Assembly (NCBI GenBank): GCA_964585305.1
Contig: CAZPDM010000001.1
Location: 1 to 64,000, forward strand
Length of the DNA: 64,000 nucleotides
Direction of reading: 5' to 3'
Origin: CAZPDM01 sp964585305
GTDB taxonomy: Bacteria; Planctomycetota; Uabimicrobiia; Uabimicrobiales; JABWCH01
A program made the position numbers and the translations under genes. Below the pieces are notes generated by a model, which searched no databases, was not told where the DNA came from, and saw nothing but the letters and a program-made list of their open reading frames with translations. Shown here one piece after another: positions 23,948 to 32,072 of this stretch (position 1 is its first letter; each line of letters starts with the position of its first letter).

Positions 23948-26900
23948 ATGAAAAGTAAGTGGATTTTTTTGATTTTTCTTTTTATTTTCATCAATTTTTT
24001 ATTTGCACAAAATCTTGTTATTAATGATATTACTGTTTCAGAAGGCAATCAACGAGCGGGAAGAGATGCTGTCTTTACAGTAACTCGTTCTGGTGACTTA
24101 TCAAAAACATCTATTGTTAAATTTGCAACAGCTAATCTTACTGCACTTGCTACAAAAGATTATGAAGCTGCAACAGGGCAACTTGTTTTTGATCCTAGCG
24201 TAGCAACACAAATAATAACTGTTCGTATTTATGGTGATGAAATTGATGAAGTGGATGAAAAGTTTAAAGTTACTCTTTCTACGCCATTTAATGCTACGAT
24301 TACAGATGCTACAGGGGAATGTATAATTCAAGATGATGATGACCCTCCTACAATTTCTAGCAATGATTGCACAATAAAAGAAGCAAATGCTGCTGTTACA
24401 GCTAATATTGAGGTTTTCTTATCTCAAGAAAGTAGCAAAGCTATTACACTGCAGTATCAAACTGAAAATATTACAGCAAAATCAGTTGAAGATTATACGG
24501 CTAAATCAGGAACATTGACTATTGCCGCAGGTACTAAAAGCGCATTGATTCCAATTAGTATTATTGGAGATACTGTAGCTGAACCAGAAGAATCTTTTAA
24601 AGTAAAAATGTTTAATGCAACAAATGCTGTTGTGATAGATGATGAAGCTATTTGTACAATTGTCAATGATGATTTTACAATGGCAGGCATTACCATTGAT
24701 GATGCTGAAATAGAAGAGGGGAATGCTGGCAAAAAAGAGCTTGTTTTCACAGTAAGCCTTGTTGCAGAGATTGAACAAAGTTGTACAGTATATTACGCCA
24801 CTGCAGATGGTACTGCAAAAATTGGAGATTATCAATCAACAACCGGTAGAATAGTTTTTGAACCTGGGCGTGAAACAAGCAAAACAATATCAGTAATTAT
24901 CTATGGTGATACGATTCGAGAATCGGATGAAAATTTCCTTGTTAAACTTAGTAGTCCTATTAACGCTAAAATATTAAAAGTATCTGCAACCGGTACAATT
25001 TTAAATGATGATGAACAACCTCAAATTTCTATTTGCGACGTTACAGTAAATGAACCTGCCAATGGGGCAACAACAACTGCTAACTTTTTAGTAAAATTAT
25101 CATCTCCAAGTTATGAAATAATTACTGTAAAATATACTACTGCTGATGGCACTGCCAGTTCCTTAACAAATGATTATACAAAATTATCAGGGACACTTAC
25201 TTTTGCTGTAGGTGTTGCTTTTGCAAATATAAATGTTGTTGTTAAAGGCGATCTTGTTAACGAGACAAATGAAACATTCTATGTTAACTTAAGCGATGAA
25301 ATTAGTGCTACAATTGCAAAAGGCAAAGGTACTTGTATTATCAAAGGAAATACTCCTCCTAATATGAGTATATTAGGAAAAAATCAGCTTATTCAAGATG
25401 GTGATACCGAACCGACTACTACTGATGATACAGATTTCAGCGCATGTAATATAGATAATGCCACAGTAACTCATACATTTACAATTACAAATACTGGAAC
25501 TGGTACTCTTAATTTGAATGGAGATCCTATAGTTAGTATTTCAGGAACTCATGCTGCAGATTTTAGTGTAACCGCACAACCAAGTGCAGCAATTGGTCCA
25601 GATGGAACTACAACTTTTAATGTTCAATTTAATCCCAGTGCTGCTGGCTTGCGTCAAGCTGTCATAAATATTATCAATAATAGTACAGAAAAAAATCCTT
25701 ATAACTTTGCTATTCAAGGAACTGGGCAAATATCGGATATGCAAGTAGAAGGAAATAGCAGAATTATCGATGATGGTGATATGACTCCAGGATTGAATGA
25801 TCATACAGATTTTGAAACTGCTAATATTAGCTCAGGAAGCGTTTTACGAACTTTTACCATTCGTAATAATGGAGTTGTAGATCTCAAACTTACTGGAGAT
25901 CCAATAGTAAATATAGTTGGAATGAATTCAGGAAATTTTACTGTAACGACACAGCCTGCTGCTACCATTCCATCTACTCAAACTACGACTTTTGTTGTTA
26001 AGATGACGCCAAGTATATTTGGAAATTTAGAAGCTGAAATTGTCATTGAAAATAATGATCCCAATAAAAATCCTTACAATTTTGCAATAAAAGGTAATGG
26101 AACAAATGCAGGTAGCTTGGACATGGCTTTTGGTATTAGTGGAAGTGTAACAACTCCAATTACTAATAGCAATAATGATGTAGGTTATGCCTTAGCACTT
26201 CAAAATGATAGCAAAATCGTTGTAGTAGGAAGTACCTACAATGGCAGTAATGATGATTTCGCAATTGTGAGATATAGTAATACAGGAGCATTAGATTTTG
26301 ATTTTGGTAATGCTGGCAAAGTTATTACTGCTTTTGGTAATGCTAAAGATGTCGCATATACTGTTGCAATCCAATCTGATGGAAAAATCCTTGTTGCAGG
26401 CTCTAGCAGCAATGGTACTGATGATGATTTTGCTCTTGTTCGATATACAGACACTGGAATAATTGATACTTCTTTTGGTACAAATGGTAAAGTTCGTACT
26501 GCTGTTGGTACTAAAAATGATGTCGCTCGAGCAATGATTATTCAACCCGATCGTAAGATTATTGTTGTTGGTGGCACATATAATGAAGAAAATAATTGGG
26601 ATATAGCATTAGTCCGTTATACAAGTACTGGTTTCTTAGATCCAACGTTTGGTATCAATGGAATTGTTACAACTACAGTAGGAGAAGGCGATGAGCAAGC
26701 CTACGCAGTTTCTCTTCAATCTGATGGAAAAATTGTCATTGGTGGCTATACTTATAATGGCAGCAATAATGATTTCGTAACCGCTCGATATATAGATACT
26801 GGAACATTAGATGCTGGCTTTGGTGATGCAGGAATTGCAAAAACAGCTATTGGCTCTGGAAATGAACAGGCTTATGGTGTTTTAGCTCAAGCTGATGGAA

Positions 26901-27619
26901 AAGTTCTTGCTGTGGGATATAGCAATAATGGAACAAATGATGATTTTGCATTGGTGCGTTATACAAGTACTGGTGAATTGGACACAAGTTTTGATTCTGA
27001 TGGAAAGCTAACTACACAATTTGGGACGGGAAATGATGCCATTTATTGTGTTATTCCTCAGTCAGACAGAAAATTTGTTGTTGCAGGACACAGTCAAAAT
27101 AGCGAAAGCGATTATGAAGTTGCTCTTGCACGTTATACAAATTCTGGAACCCTAGATAATGCCTTTGGAAATGCTGGTAAAGTTAGTACGCAAGTTGGTT
27201 CTGGTGATGCTAAGGCTGCTGCTATGGTTTTACAATCCGATGGAAAAATTCTTGTAGCAGGCTTTTCTAATAATGGTAATGATGATGATTTTTCAGTTAT
27301 ACGTTATCATGGGGACAATACTACTATTTTATTTGCTTCTGAAGATAATAGAACAATCCAACTTACTTGGAAACAACTGCCTAATTTATCAGCTACAGAA
27401 TATAATCTTTACCGAAGTACAAGCGAAAATGGAGAGTATGTTCGCATCAATTCTACTTCAATTATAGCAAAGACTTTCAATTCTGAAGATTCCTCAGATG
27501 CTGAGTATACTTTCTATGACGTCAATGCAGATGTACAAAAAATTTGGTATTATAAACTTGAGGCTGTTTTCCAAGACGAGACAACGCAACTCTTCCCAGC
27601 GGCAAAATTGAAAAAATAA
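23948..27619 (+). CDS. Secreted Calx-beta / Hydin-like / delta-60 repeat protein
   Basis: A 1223-residue exported protein. A signal peptide (IFLIFLFIFINFLFAQ) is followed by four Calx-beta domains (about 22-130, 132-247, 250-365, 368-475), each with DYxxxxG..F.PG and EExE/DE-F-V motifs that bind calcium in related proteins. Next come two ASPM-SPD2-Hydin-like choice-of-anchor domains (about 480-595 and 597-710). Then seven delta-60 repeats (about 715-1135) occur, each reading like LD.FG..GKV and DGKI.V.G...N.DDFA..RY; seven units would suit a closed beta-propeller. A final ~85-residue fibronectin-III-like module follows. A surface adhesion or structural role is likely. There is no obvious C-terminal sorting signal. 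Confidence 0.88.
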   Translation: MKSKWIFLIFLFIFINFLFAQNLVINDITVSEGNQRAGRDAVFTVTRSGDLSKTSIVKFATANLTALATKDYEAATGQLVFDPSVATQIITVRIYGDEIDEVDEKFKVTLSTPFNATITDATGECIIQDDDDPPTISSNDCTIKEANAAVTANIEVFLSQESSKAITLQYQTENITAKSVEDYTAKSGTLTIAAGTKSALIPISIIGDTVAEPEESFKVKMFNATNAVVIDDEAICTIVNDDFTMAGITIDDAEIEEGNAGKKELVFTVSLVAEIEQSCTVYYATADGTAKIGDYQSTTGRIVFEPGRETSKTISVIIYGDTIRESDENFLVKLSSPINAKILKVSATGTILNDDEQPQISICDVTVNEPANGATTTANFLVKLSSPSYEIITVKYTTADGTASSLTNDYTKLSGTLTFAVGVAFANINVVVKGDLVNETNETFYVNLSDEISATIAKGKGTCIIKGNTPPNMSILGKNQLIQDGDTEPTTTDDTDFSACNIDNATVTHTFTITNTGTGTLNLNGDPIVSISGTHAADFSVTAQPSAAIGPDGTTTFNVQFNPSAAGLRQAVINIINNSTEKNPYNFAIQGTGQISDMQVEGNSRIIDDGDMTPGLNDHTDFETANISSGSVLRTFTIRNNGVVDLKLTGDPIVNIVGMNSGNFTVTTQPAATIPSTQTTTFVVKMTPSIFGNLEAEIVIENNDPNKNPYNFAIKGNGTNAGSLDMAFGISGSVTTPITNSNNDVGYALALQNDSKIVVVGSTYNGSNDDFAIVRYSNTGALDFDFGNAGKVITAFGNAKDVAYTVAIQSDGKILVAGSSSNGTDDDFALVRYTDTGIIDTSFGTNGKVRTAVGTKNDVARAMIIQPDRKIIVVGGTYNEENNWDIALVRYTSTGFLDPTFGINGIVTTTVGEGDEQAYAVSLQSDGKIVIGGYTYNGSNNDFVTARYIDTGTLDAGFGDAGIAKTAIGSGNEQAYGVLAQADGKVLAVGYSNNGTNDDFALVRYTSTGELDTSFDSDGKLTTQFGTGNDAIYCVIPQSDRKFVVAGHSQNSESDYEVALARYTNSGTLDNAFGNAGKVSTQVGSGDAKAAAMVLQSDGKILVAGFSNNGNDDDFSVIRYHGDNTTILFASEDNRTIQLTWKQLPNLSATEYNLYRSTSENGEYVRINSTSIIAKTFNSEDSSDAEYTFYDVNADVQKIWYYKLEAVFQDETTQLFPAAKLKK

Positions 27620-27781
27620 TCTTTCTATTGAGCAAATAGAAAAATTCTAAAAATTAGAAAATAGCACTTTATTCGTTGGCAATATTCTGTTAAAATATAC
27701 TACTTAAAAAATTTAGCAGAATATTGCTACTTTTTTTGGCTTAAAAAAATAATTCCATACAATGTAACATATTGAAAAAAT

Positions 27782-27814
27782 AGGAGGATTGGCTTTTGCC
27801 AATTTTAATAAATG
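27782..27814 (+). promoter_or_regulatory. Shine-Dalgarno, hairpin and start codon of the HEAT lipoprotein gene
   Basis: AGGAGGA at 27782-27788 lies 24 bases from the ATG, too far in linear sequence. ATTGGC TTTT GCCAAT at 27788-27803 forms a hairpin between them; folding would leave eight bases between the ribosome site and the ATG. A TTG-initiated eight-codon frame ending in TGA overlapping the ATG is an alternative reading. Confidence 0.55.
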
Positions 27815-28405
27815 AAAATTTTGCTATACATTTTGGGTATTTTTTTATTTATTTTTTTATTAAGTTGTAATTCTTTTCAAAAAAATGTTACTAAATTAAA
27901 AAGCGAAGAATCAATTAACCGCGCTGAAGCTATCTATTGGCTTTCAGAAAATTCTTTGACTGCTACAACTCAAAAGTTATTGATTGAAGCTTTAAATAAA
28001 GATGAAAGTGAAGTTGTTCGCTCTTTGGTAGCAAGAATTATTGCTGTACAGAAAAATCCTGAATATATTCCTCTTTTAGTTCGGTCATTATCTGACAAAA
28101 GTCCTTTAGTGCGTATGGAAGTTGCCCAAAGTTTGGGAACTTTACAAGCAAAATCAGCGATCCCAGATTTATTAAAAGTATTAGAAAAAGACACCGAAGT
28201 TTTAGTGCGTTTGAAAGTCTTAAAAAGTATCAATTATATGGATGCAAAAGAGACTGTGCCAAATTTAATTGAGATGCTTGAAGATCATGAGCCATCTGTA
28301 AGATTCCAGGCACTTCAGCTTTTGGAACGTTTTTGCCAGGTAAATGTTGGGTTGGATCGAGAAAGCTGGAAAAAATGGTACGAAGCTCAAAACAAAAAAA
28401 GCTAA
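27812..28405 (+). CDS. HEAT-repeat lipoprotein
   Basis: A 197-residue lipoprotein. The signal peptide ends in a lipobox (FLLSC, cysteine at residue 19). The rest consists of about four HEAT/PBS-lyase-type helical repeats (for instance EYIPLLVRSLSDKSPLVRME and its neighbours), which form a scaffold for protein binding. It is expected to be tethered to a membrane facing the periplasm. No partner can be named. The unusual ribosome-binding arrangement is listed separately. The sugar epimerase gene follows after 21 bases and may be cotranscribed. Confidence 0.85.
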   Translation: MKILLYILGIFLFIFLLSCNSFQKNVTKLKSEESINRAEAIYWLSENSLTATTQKLLIEALNKDESEVVRSLVARIIAVQKNPEYIPLLVRSLSDKSPLVRMEVAQSLGTLQAKSAIPDLLKVLEKDTEVLVRLKVLKSINYMDAKETVPNLIEMLEDHEPSVRFQALQLLERFCQVNVGLDRESWKKWYEAQNKKS

Positions 28406-28426
28406 ATTTTTTAGAAAGTAAATATT

Positions 28427-29491
28427 ATGGAAAATAGCGATTCTTTATCTTCCAATCCTTCCTCTCAAAATAATTCTTTGCAAACAGAATCTTCTTTACA
28501 TCCTTCCTGGGCAATGCTAAAATATCGTAAAGTTCTTGTTACTGGCGGTGCTGGATTTATTGGCTCCCATCTTTGCGAAGAATTATTAAAACGTGGTTGT
28601 TCTGTTACAGTAATTGACAATCTTTCTACTGGTCGGTGGGCAAATATTGGCCACCTTCAGAAAAATCCTAAATTTCGAGTAATCATATCATCTGTGATTG
28701 ATATGACATTACTGGAAGAAATTGTTCCCCAACATGATTTAGTTTATCATCTGGCTTCAGCGGTTGGTGTTAAGCTAATCATGGAACGTCCGGTTTCAAC
28801 AGTTGAAACTATATTTTTAGGTACAGATGCTGTTTTAAAAGCATGTTCAAAATATCGAGTTCCAGTACTCATTACTTCTACAAGTGAAGTTTATGGAAAA
28901 TCGCATAATTTACCATTTCGCGAAGAAGATGATGTAATTATGGGGGCTACGGAAAAACGTCGTTGGGCGTATTCTTGTGCAAAAGCTCTCGATGAATTTT
29001 TGGCCTTTGCCCATTTTTTAGAAACGCAGTTGCCTGTTTATATTGTTCGTCTTTTTAATACAGTTGGCCCTCGACAGGTTGGACAATATGGAATGGTATT
29101 ACCCGGGTTTGTTAAACAAGCTATTTCCAACCAGCCTTTAACTGTTTATGGTGATGGAAATCAAAGAAGATGTTTTTGCTCAGTTTATGATGTTGTTGAA
29201 GGCCTTATTCGTTTGGTTCATGTAGATCAGGCTCAAGGTAAAACAATCAATTTAGGTAGTTGTGAAGAAGTTAGTATACTAGATTTGGCTAAAAAAGTTT
29301 TAGCAATTAGCGGTTCCCCTTCTCCTATTCATGCAATTTCCTATGAAGAGGCTTATGGCCCAGGATTTGATGATATGGCTCGTCGCGTTCCAGATTTAAC
29401 TCGGGCACAAAAATATATTCAGTGGACTCCTCAGTATAGCTTGGAAAAGATTATTAAAGAATTAGTAGAATATCATCGTGTTCATCTCTAA
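28427..29491 (+). CDS. NAD-dependent NDP-sugar epimerase/dehydratase
   Basis: A 354-residue short-chain dehydrogenase of the extended type. The NAD-binding motif VTGGAGFIGSHL lies at about residues 38-49, the active-site YSCAK at about 187-191, with a serine/threonine-rich TSTSEVYG strand before it. It most resembles UDP-glucuronate decarboxylase/UDP-glucose epimerase-like enzymes making nucleotide sugars for surface glycans; the exact substrate cannot be fixed. The first ~30 residues are Ser/Asn-rich and unusual for the family; a start at the later ATG (residue 28, MLKYRKVLVTGG) is possible, though it has no better ribosome site. Confidence 0.88.
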   Translation: MENSDSLSSNPSSQNNSLQTESSLHPSWAMLKYRKVLVTGGAGFIGSHLCEELLKRGCSVTVIDNLSTGRWANIGHLQKNPKFRVIISSVIDMTLLEEIVPQHDLVYHLASAVGVKLIMERPVSTVETIFLGTDAVLKACSKYRVPVLITSTSEVYGKSHNLPFREEDDVIMGATEKRRWAYSCAKALDEFLAFAHFLETQLPVYIVRLFNTVGPRQVGQYGMVLPGFVKQAISNQPLTVYGDGNQRRCFCSVYDVVEGLIRLVHVDQAQGKTINLGSCEEVSILDLAKKVLAISGSPSPIHAISYEEAYGPGFDDMARRVPDLTRAQKYIQWTPQYSLEKIIKELVEYHRVHL

Positions 29492-29530
29492 ATTCGAAAA
29501 AAAAATTTTTCTTAACAGGAGAAACTTCAG

Positions 29531-30502
29531 ATGAAACAAATTTTTATTTTTGCCTTATTTATTATTTGCTCTTTGATGAGCTATGCGCAAGATGGCCAAA
29601 TTGGAGACAAAGCATCTGAACTACAGATAAAAAAATGGATGAAAGGTGGTCCAATAAATTTATCAGAAGGTCTTGGAAAAAATGTTTATGTCATCGAATT
29701 TTGGGCAACCTGGTGTCCTCCTTGCCGTCGTAGCATTCCTCACTTGACAGAAATTCAAAAAAAGTATAAAGAGCAAGGTGTAATTATTGTTGGGATTACC
29801 ACTGAAAAAATAAAACCTGTTCGCACATTTATAAATAAAATGGGTGATATGATGGATTATGCAGTGGCAATCGATGATAATGAAGGAACTTCTAAAGCCT
29901 ATATGGAAGCCTTTGGAATTGATGGCATTCCTCACGCTTTTATCGTAGATAAAAAAGGCCTTATTGTTTGGCAAGGCCATCCTATGGATAACATGGAACT
30001 AGTTTTGGATAAGGTACTCACCGGTACTTTTGAACCAGGAAAAGAAAAGTTTGTAGGACAATTACTTGAAGATGCAAATAATTACGAACTTGAAAGTGCA
30101 AAGGAAAATAATACTCCTGAAGCTATTCAAAAAGCGAAAGAAAAATTTGAAGCAACACTTATCATTATAAAAGACTATTCTATCGCTGCAGAAAATGTTG
30201 CCATGATATGCAACAATCTTTCCTGGCATATTATGACAGAAGAATCCATTAAATCCCGAGATATGGAGTTTGCTTTTAATTTAGCGAATCTTGCTAATGA
30301 ATTAGCAAAAGGAGAGCAAGATTATATTCTGGACACTTTTGCTCTTGCAGTATTTTTAGTAAAAGGTGATGTCAAACAAGCATTGGAATTGCAACAAAAA
30401 GCATATAACCTTGCTAAAGAAAATGGCCGCGATCTCCAAGAATATGAAGAACGCTTAATTAAATACCAAGAAGCATTAAAAAAATTAGAAGAGAAAAAAT
30501 AA
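29531..30502 (+). CDS. TlpA/ResA-like periplasmic thioredoxin
   Basis: A 323-residue exported thioredoxin-fold protein. The signal peptide (FIFALFIICSLMSYAQ) is followed by a redoxin domain with the active site WCPPC in EFWATWCPPCRRS at about residues 57-69 and a cis-proline segment GIPHAFIVD. The C-terminal ~150 residues are helical, resembling TPR-like tails found in planctomycete relatives. It probably reduces disulfides in periplasmic proteins, possibly serving cytochrome c maturation with CcsA. The start follows ACAGGAGAAACTTCAG. A bidirectional hairpin terminator follows. Confidence 0.9.
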   Translation: MKQIFIFALFIICSLMSYAQDGQIGDKASELQIKKWMKGGPINLSEGLGKNVYVIEFWATWCPPCRRSIPHLTEIQKKYKEQGVIIVGITTEKIKPVRTFINKMGDMMDYAVAIDDNEGTSKAYMEAFGIDGIPHAFIVDKKGLIVWQGHPMDNMELVLDKVLTGTFEPGKEKFVGQLLEDANNYELESAKENNTPEAIQKAKEKFEATLIIIKDYSIAAENVAMICNNLSWHIMTEESIKSRDMEFAFNLANLANELAKGEQDYILDTFALAVFLVKGDVKQALELQQKAYNLAKENGRDLQEYEERLIKYQEALKKLEEKK

Positions 30503-30515
30503 TTTCTTTTAAATA

Positions 30516-30569
30516 TCAATAAAAAAGAGTCTCCCATAAAATTAAATCATGGTAGACTCTTTTTATTGA
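30516..30569. terminator. Terminator after the thioredoxin gene
   Basis: TCAATAAAAAAGAGTCT pairs with AGACTCTTTTTATTGA, with an additional CCAT/ATGG closing the loop. The T-run follows on both strands. Confidence 0.88.
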
Positions 30570-30582
30570 TAGCAGGCGAAAT

Positions 30583-31099
30583 TTATTGAAATACCAACTC
30601 CAGTTTTTCTGGTTTGCATGGTAATTGATCCGAGTAACGATAGACAATATGAATAGCTTCAGCGGGTTCGTTTTTGTTCCTGCCATAGAGCCAGAAGTTG
30701 ATTTGGTTCCAATTGCAGGTAATTTTTCAGGGTAAAAATATACACTCATTAAACCAACCTGGTTTACAATTCACTGGCACAAAGCCGGAAGTGTTTGAGC
30801 AAATCAATCATCTGGCTATCTTTAATCATAAAAGTAGAATGAAAAGAATCTAAGCCAGCTATAAATCTTTGTATGCCAATGCAGGTTTGTTGAGGAAGAT
30901 GAGGAAGAACTTCAAGGAGATATTCCCAAGTTTCGAGTTTAAGAAGAGCAGGTTCTTTAATGGAAAAAGCAGCCCATTGTTTAGCAATAGTAAAAGCCAA
31001 GTTGTCAGCAATTTCATTAACATGACTCCGTAAAAACGGAAAATTATAATCAAGTAAGATATAAAATATAGTATACCACAAAAAAATAAAAAGTAGCAA
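30583..31099 (-). pseudogene. Degraded gene of unknown family
   Basis: Two reading frames share this minus-strand stretch. The right part (30764-31099) encodes 111 residues ending in HFRLCASEL. Left of its stop another frame is open for about 48 codons and reads NQINFWLYGRNKNEPAEAIHIVYRYSDQLPC, then PEKLELVFQ and a stop at 30583; its composition looks protein-like. The two parts lie in different frames with in-between stops, so this looks like a gene broken by a frameshift. I do not recognise the family. It is bounded by terminator hairpins on both sides. Confidence 0.4.
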
Positions 31100-31153
31100 A
31101 ACAAAAATAGGACTAGCCTTATTATTTTTAAGGCTAGTCCTATTTTTGTTTTG
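31097..31153. terminator. 24-bp stem bidirectional terminator
   Basis: CAAAACAAAAATAGGACTAG with CCTT pairs with its exact complement around ATTATTTTT. It ends the minus-strand methyltransferase gene. Confidence 0.92.
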
Positions 31154-31176
31154 TGTAGTATTTTAGTCTATTGATA

Positions 31177-32007
31177 TTATTTTTTTGCAGCAACAATTTC
31201 AATATGGGAAGCACTTCCTAATAGGGAAGTATGCTGATTTAAACTTAATTCTATACGTATGAGTTGTTCAAGTTGATCGCGGTTTTCTAATAGTTTAGGA
31301 TATCTGCGCCAGGGAATTATTGTTTTTCCAATAATACTAATGACTGTAAAACCAGCATCTTCAAACATTTTTTGTATTTCTTCTGGACTGAAGAAACGAA
31401 CTTCAAATTGTTCTTCTTGAGATTCTGTTAACCAGTGGCTTAAACCAGTACGTAGAAAATTTTCTAGTTCATCAATTTTACCTTGATCTAAAAAATGGTG
31501 CATTGCTCCCCATTTATTATCTACTGAACAAACAGTTTTTCCTCCGGGTTTTGTTACTCGATAAATTTCTTGAATAGCTTTTCTTGGATTGCTGCAACAG
31601 GAAATTGGATCTCCTTCACTTACAACTAACTCAAAACTTTCATCTGAAAATTCCTTCATATCGCAAATATCACAAACAGTAAAACTAACTTTTTTTAGTA
31701 GTTTTTCTGCTTCACATTTTTTTTGAGCAGTGTCTAACATGCCGACAGAAATGTCTGCTAAAACAACTTGAAAGCCACTTTTAGCAATTTTAATTGCCCA
31801 GAGTCCAGTTCCTCCTCCAATATCTAAAATTTTTGAAGACATATCTCGTGGTAAATGTTTTCGTAAATTTTCCCAAGTTGCTTTATGATATATTTTCCAG
31901 TAGGGGCTTTCATAAGAAGAGTCATAAATTTTACTAACTCGGTTATAATAATGGGCAACTTTGTCCATTTCTTTGCTTTTATCTTGATATTTTTTTTTAT
32001 CTTTCAT
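31177..32007 (-). CDS. Class I SAM-dependent methyltransferase
   Basis: A 276-residue methyltransferase with a Rossmann fold. Motif I is ILDIGGGTGLWAIKIA at about residue 62, motif II VVLADISVGML, and the post-I region carries FTVCDICDMKEFSDESFELVVS. It is UbiE/COQ5-like at low resolution, but the substrate is unknown. I chose the ATG at 32007, which follows AAAAGGGTGAA; a GTG two codons earlier is possible. The N-terminal residues are very Lys-rich. Hairpin terminators lie on both sides, so it is a single-gene unit. Confidence 0.85.
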   Translation of the reverse strand: MKDKKKYQDKSKEMDKVAHYYNRVSKIYDSSYESPYWKIYHKATWENLRKHLPRDMSSKILDIGGGTGLWAIKIAKSGFQVVLADISVGMLDTAQKKCEAEKLLKKVSFTVCDICDMKEFSDESFELVVSEGDPISCCSNPRKAIQEIYRVTKPGGKTVCSVDNKWGAMHHFLDQGKIDELENFLRTGLSHWLTESQEEQFEVRFFSPEEIQKMFEDAGFTVISIIGKTIIPWRRYPKLLENRDQLEQLIRIELSLNQHTSLLGSASHIEIVAAKK

Positions 32008-32022
32008 TTTCACCCTTTTTAT

Positions 32023-32058
32023 AAAAAGCCTTGCGATTAGATAATCGCAAGGCTTTTT
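32023..32058. terminator. Terminator of the ubiquitin-like/MshEN gene
   Basis: AAAAAGCCTTGCGATTA and its complement lie back to back with a two-base loop, flanked by A and T runs. It ends the minus-strand gene finishing at 32073. Confidence 0.9.
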
Positions 32059-32072
32059 TCTTTACTTACAAT

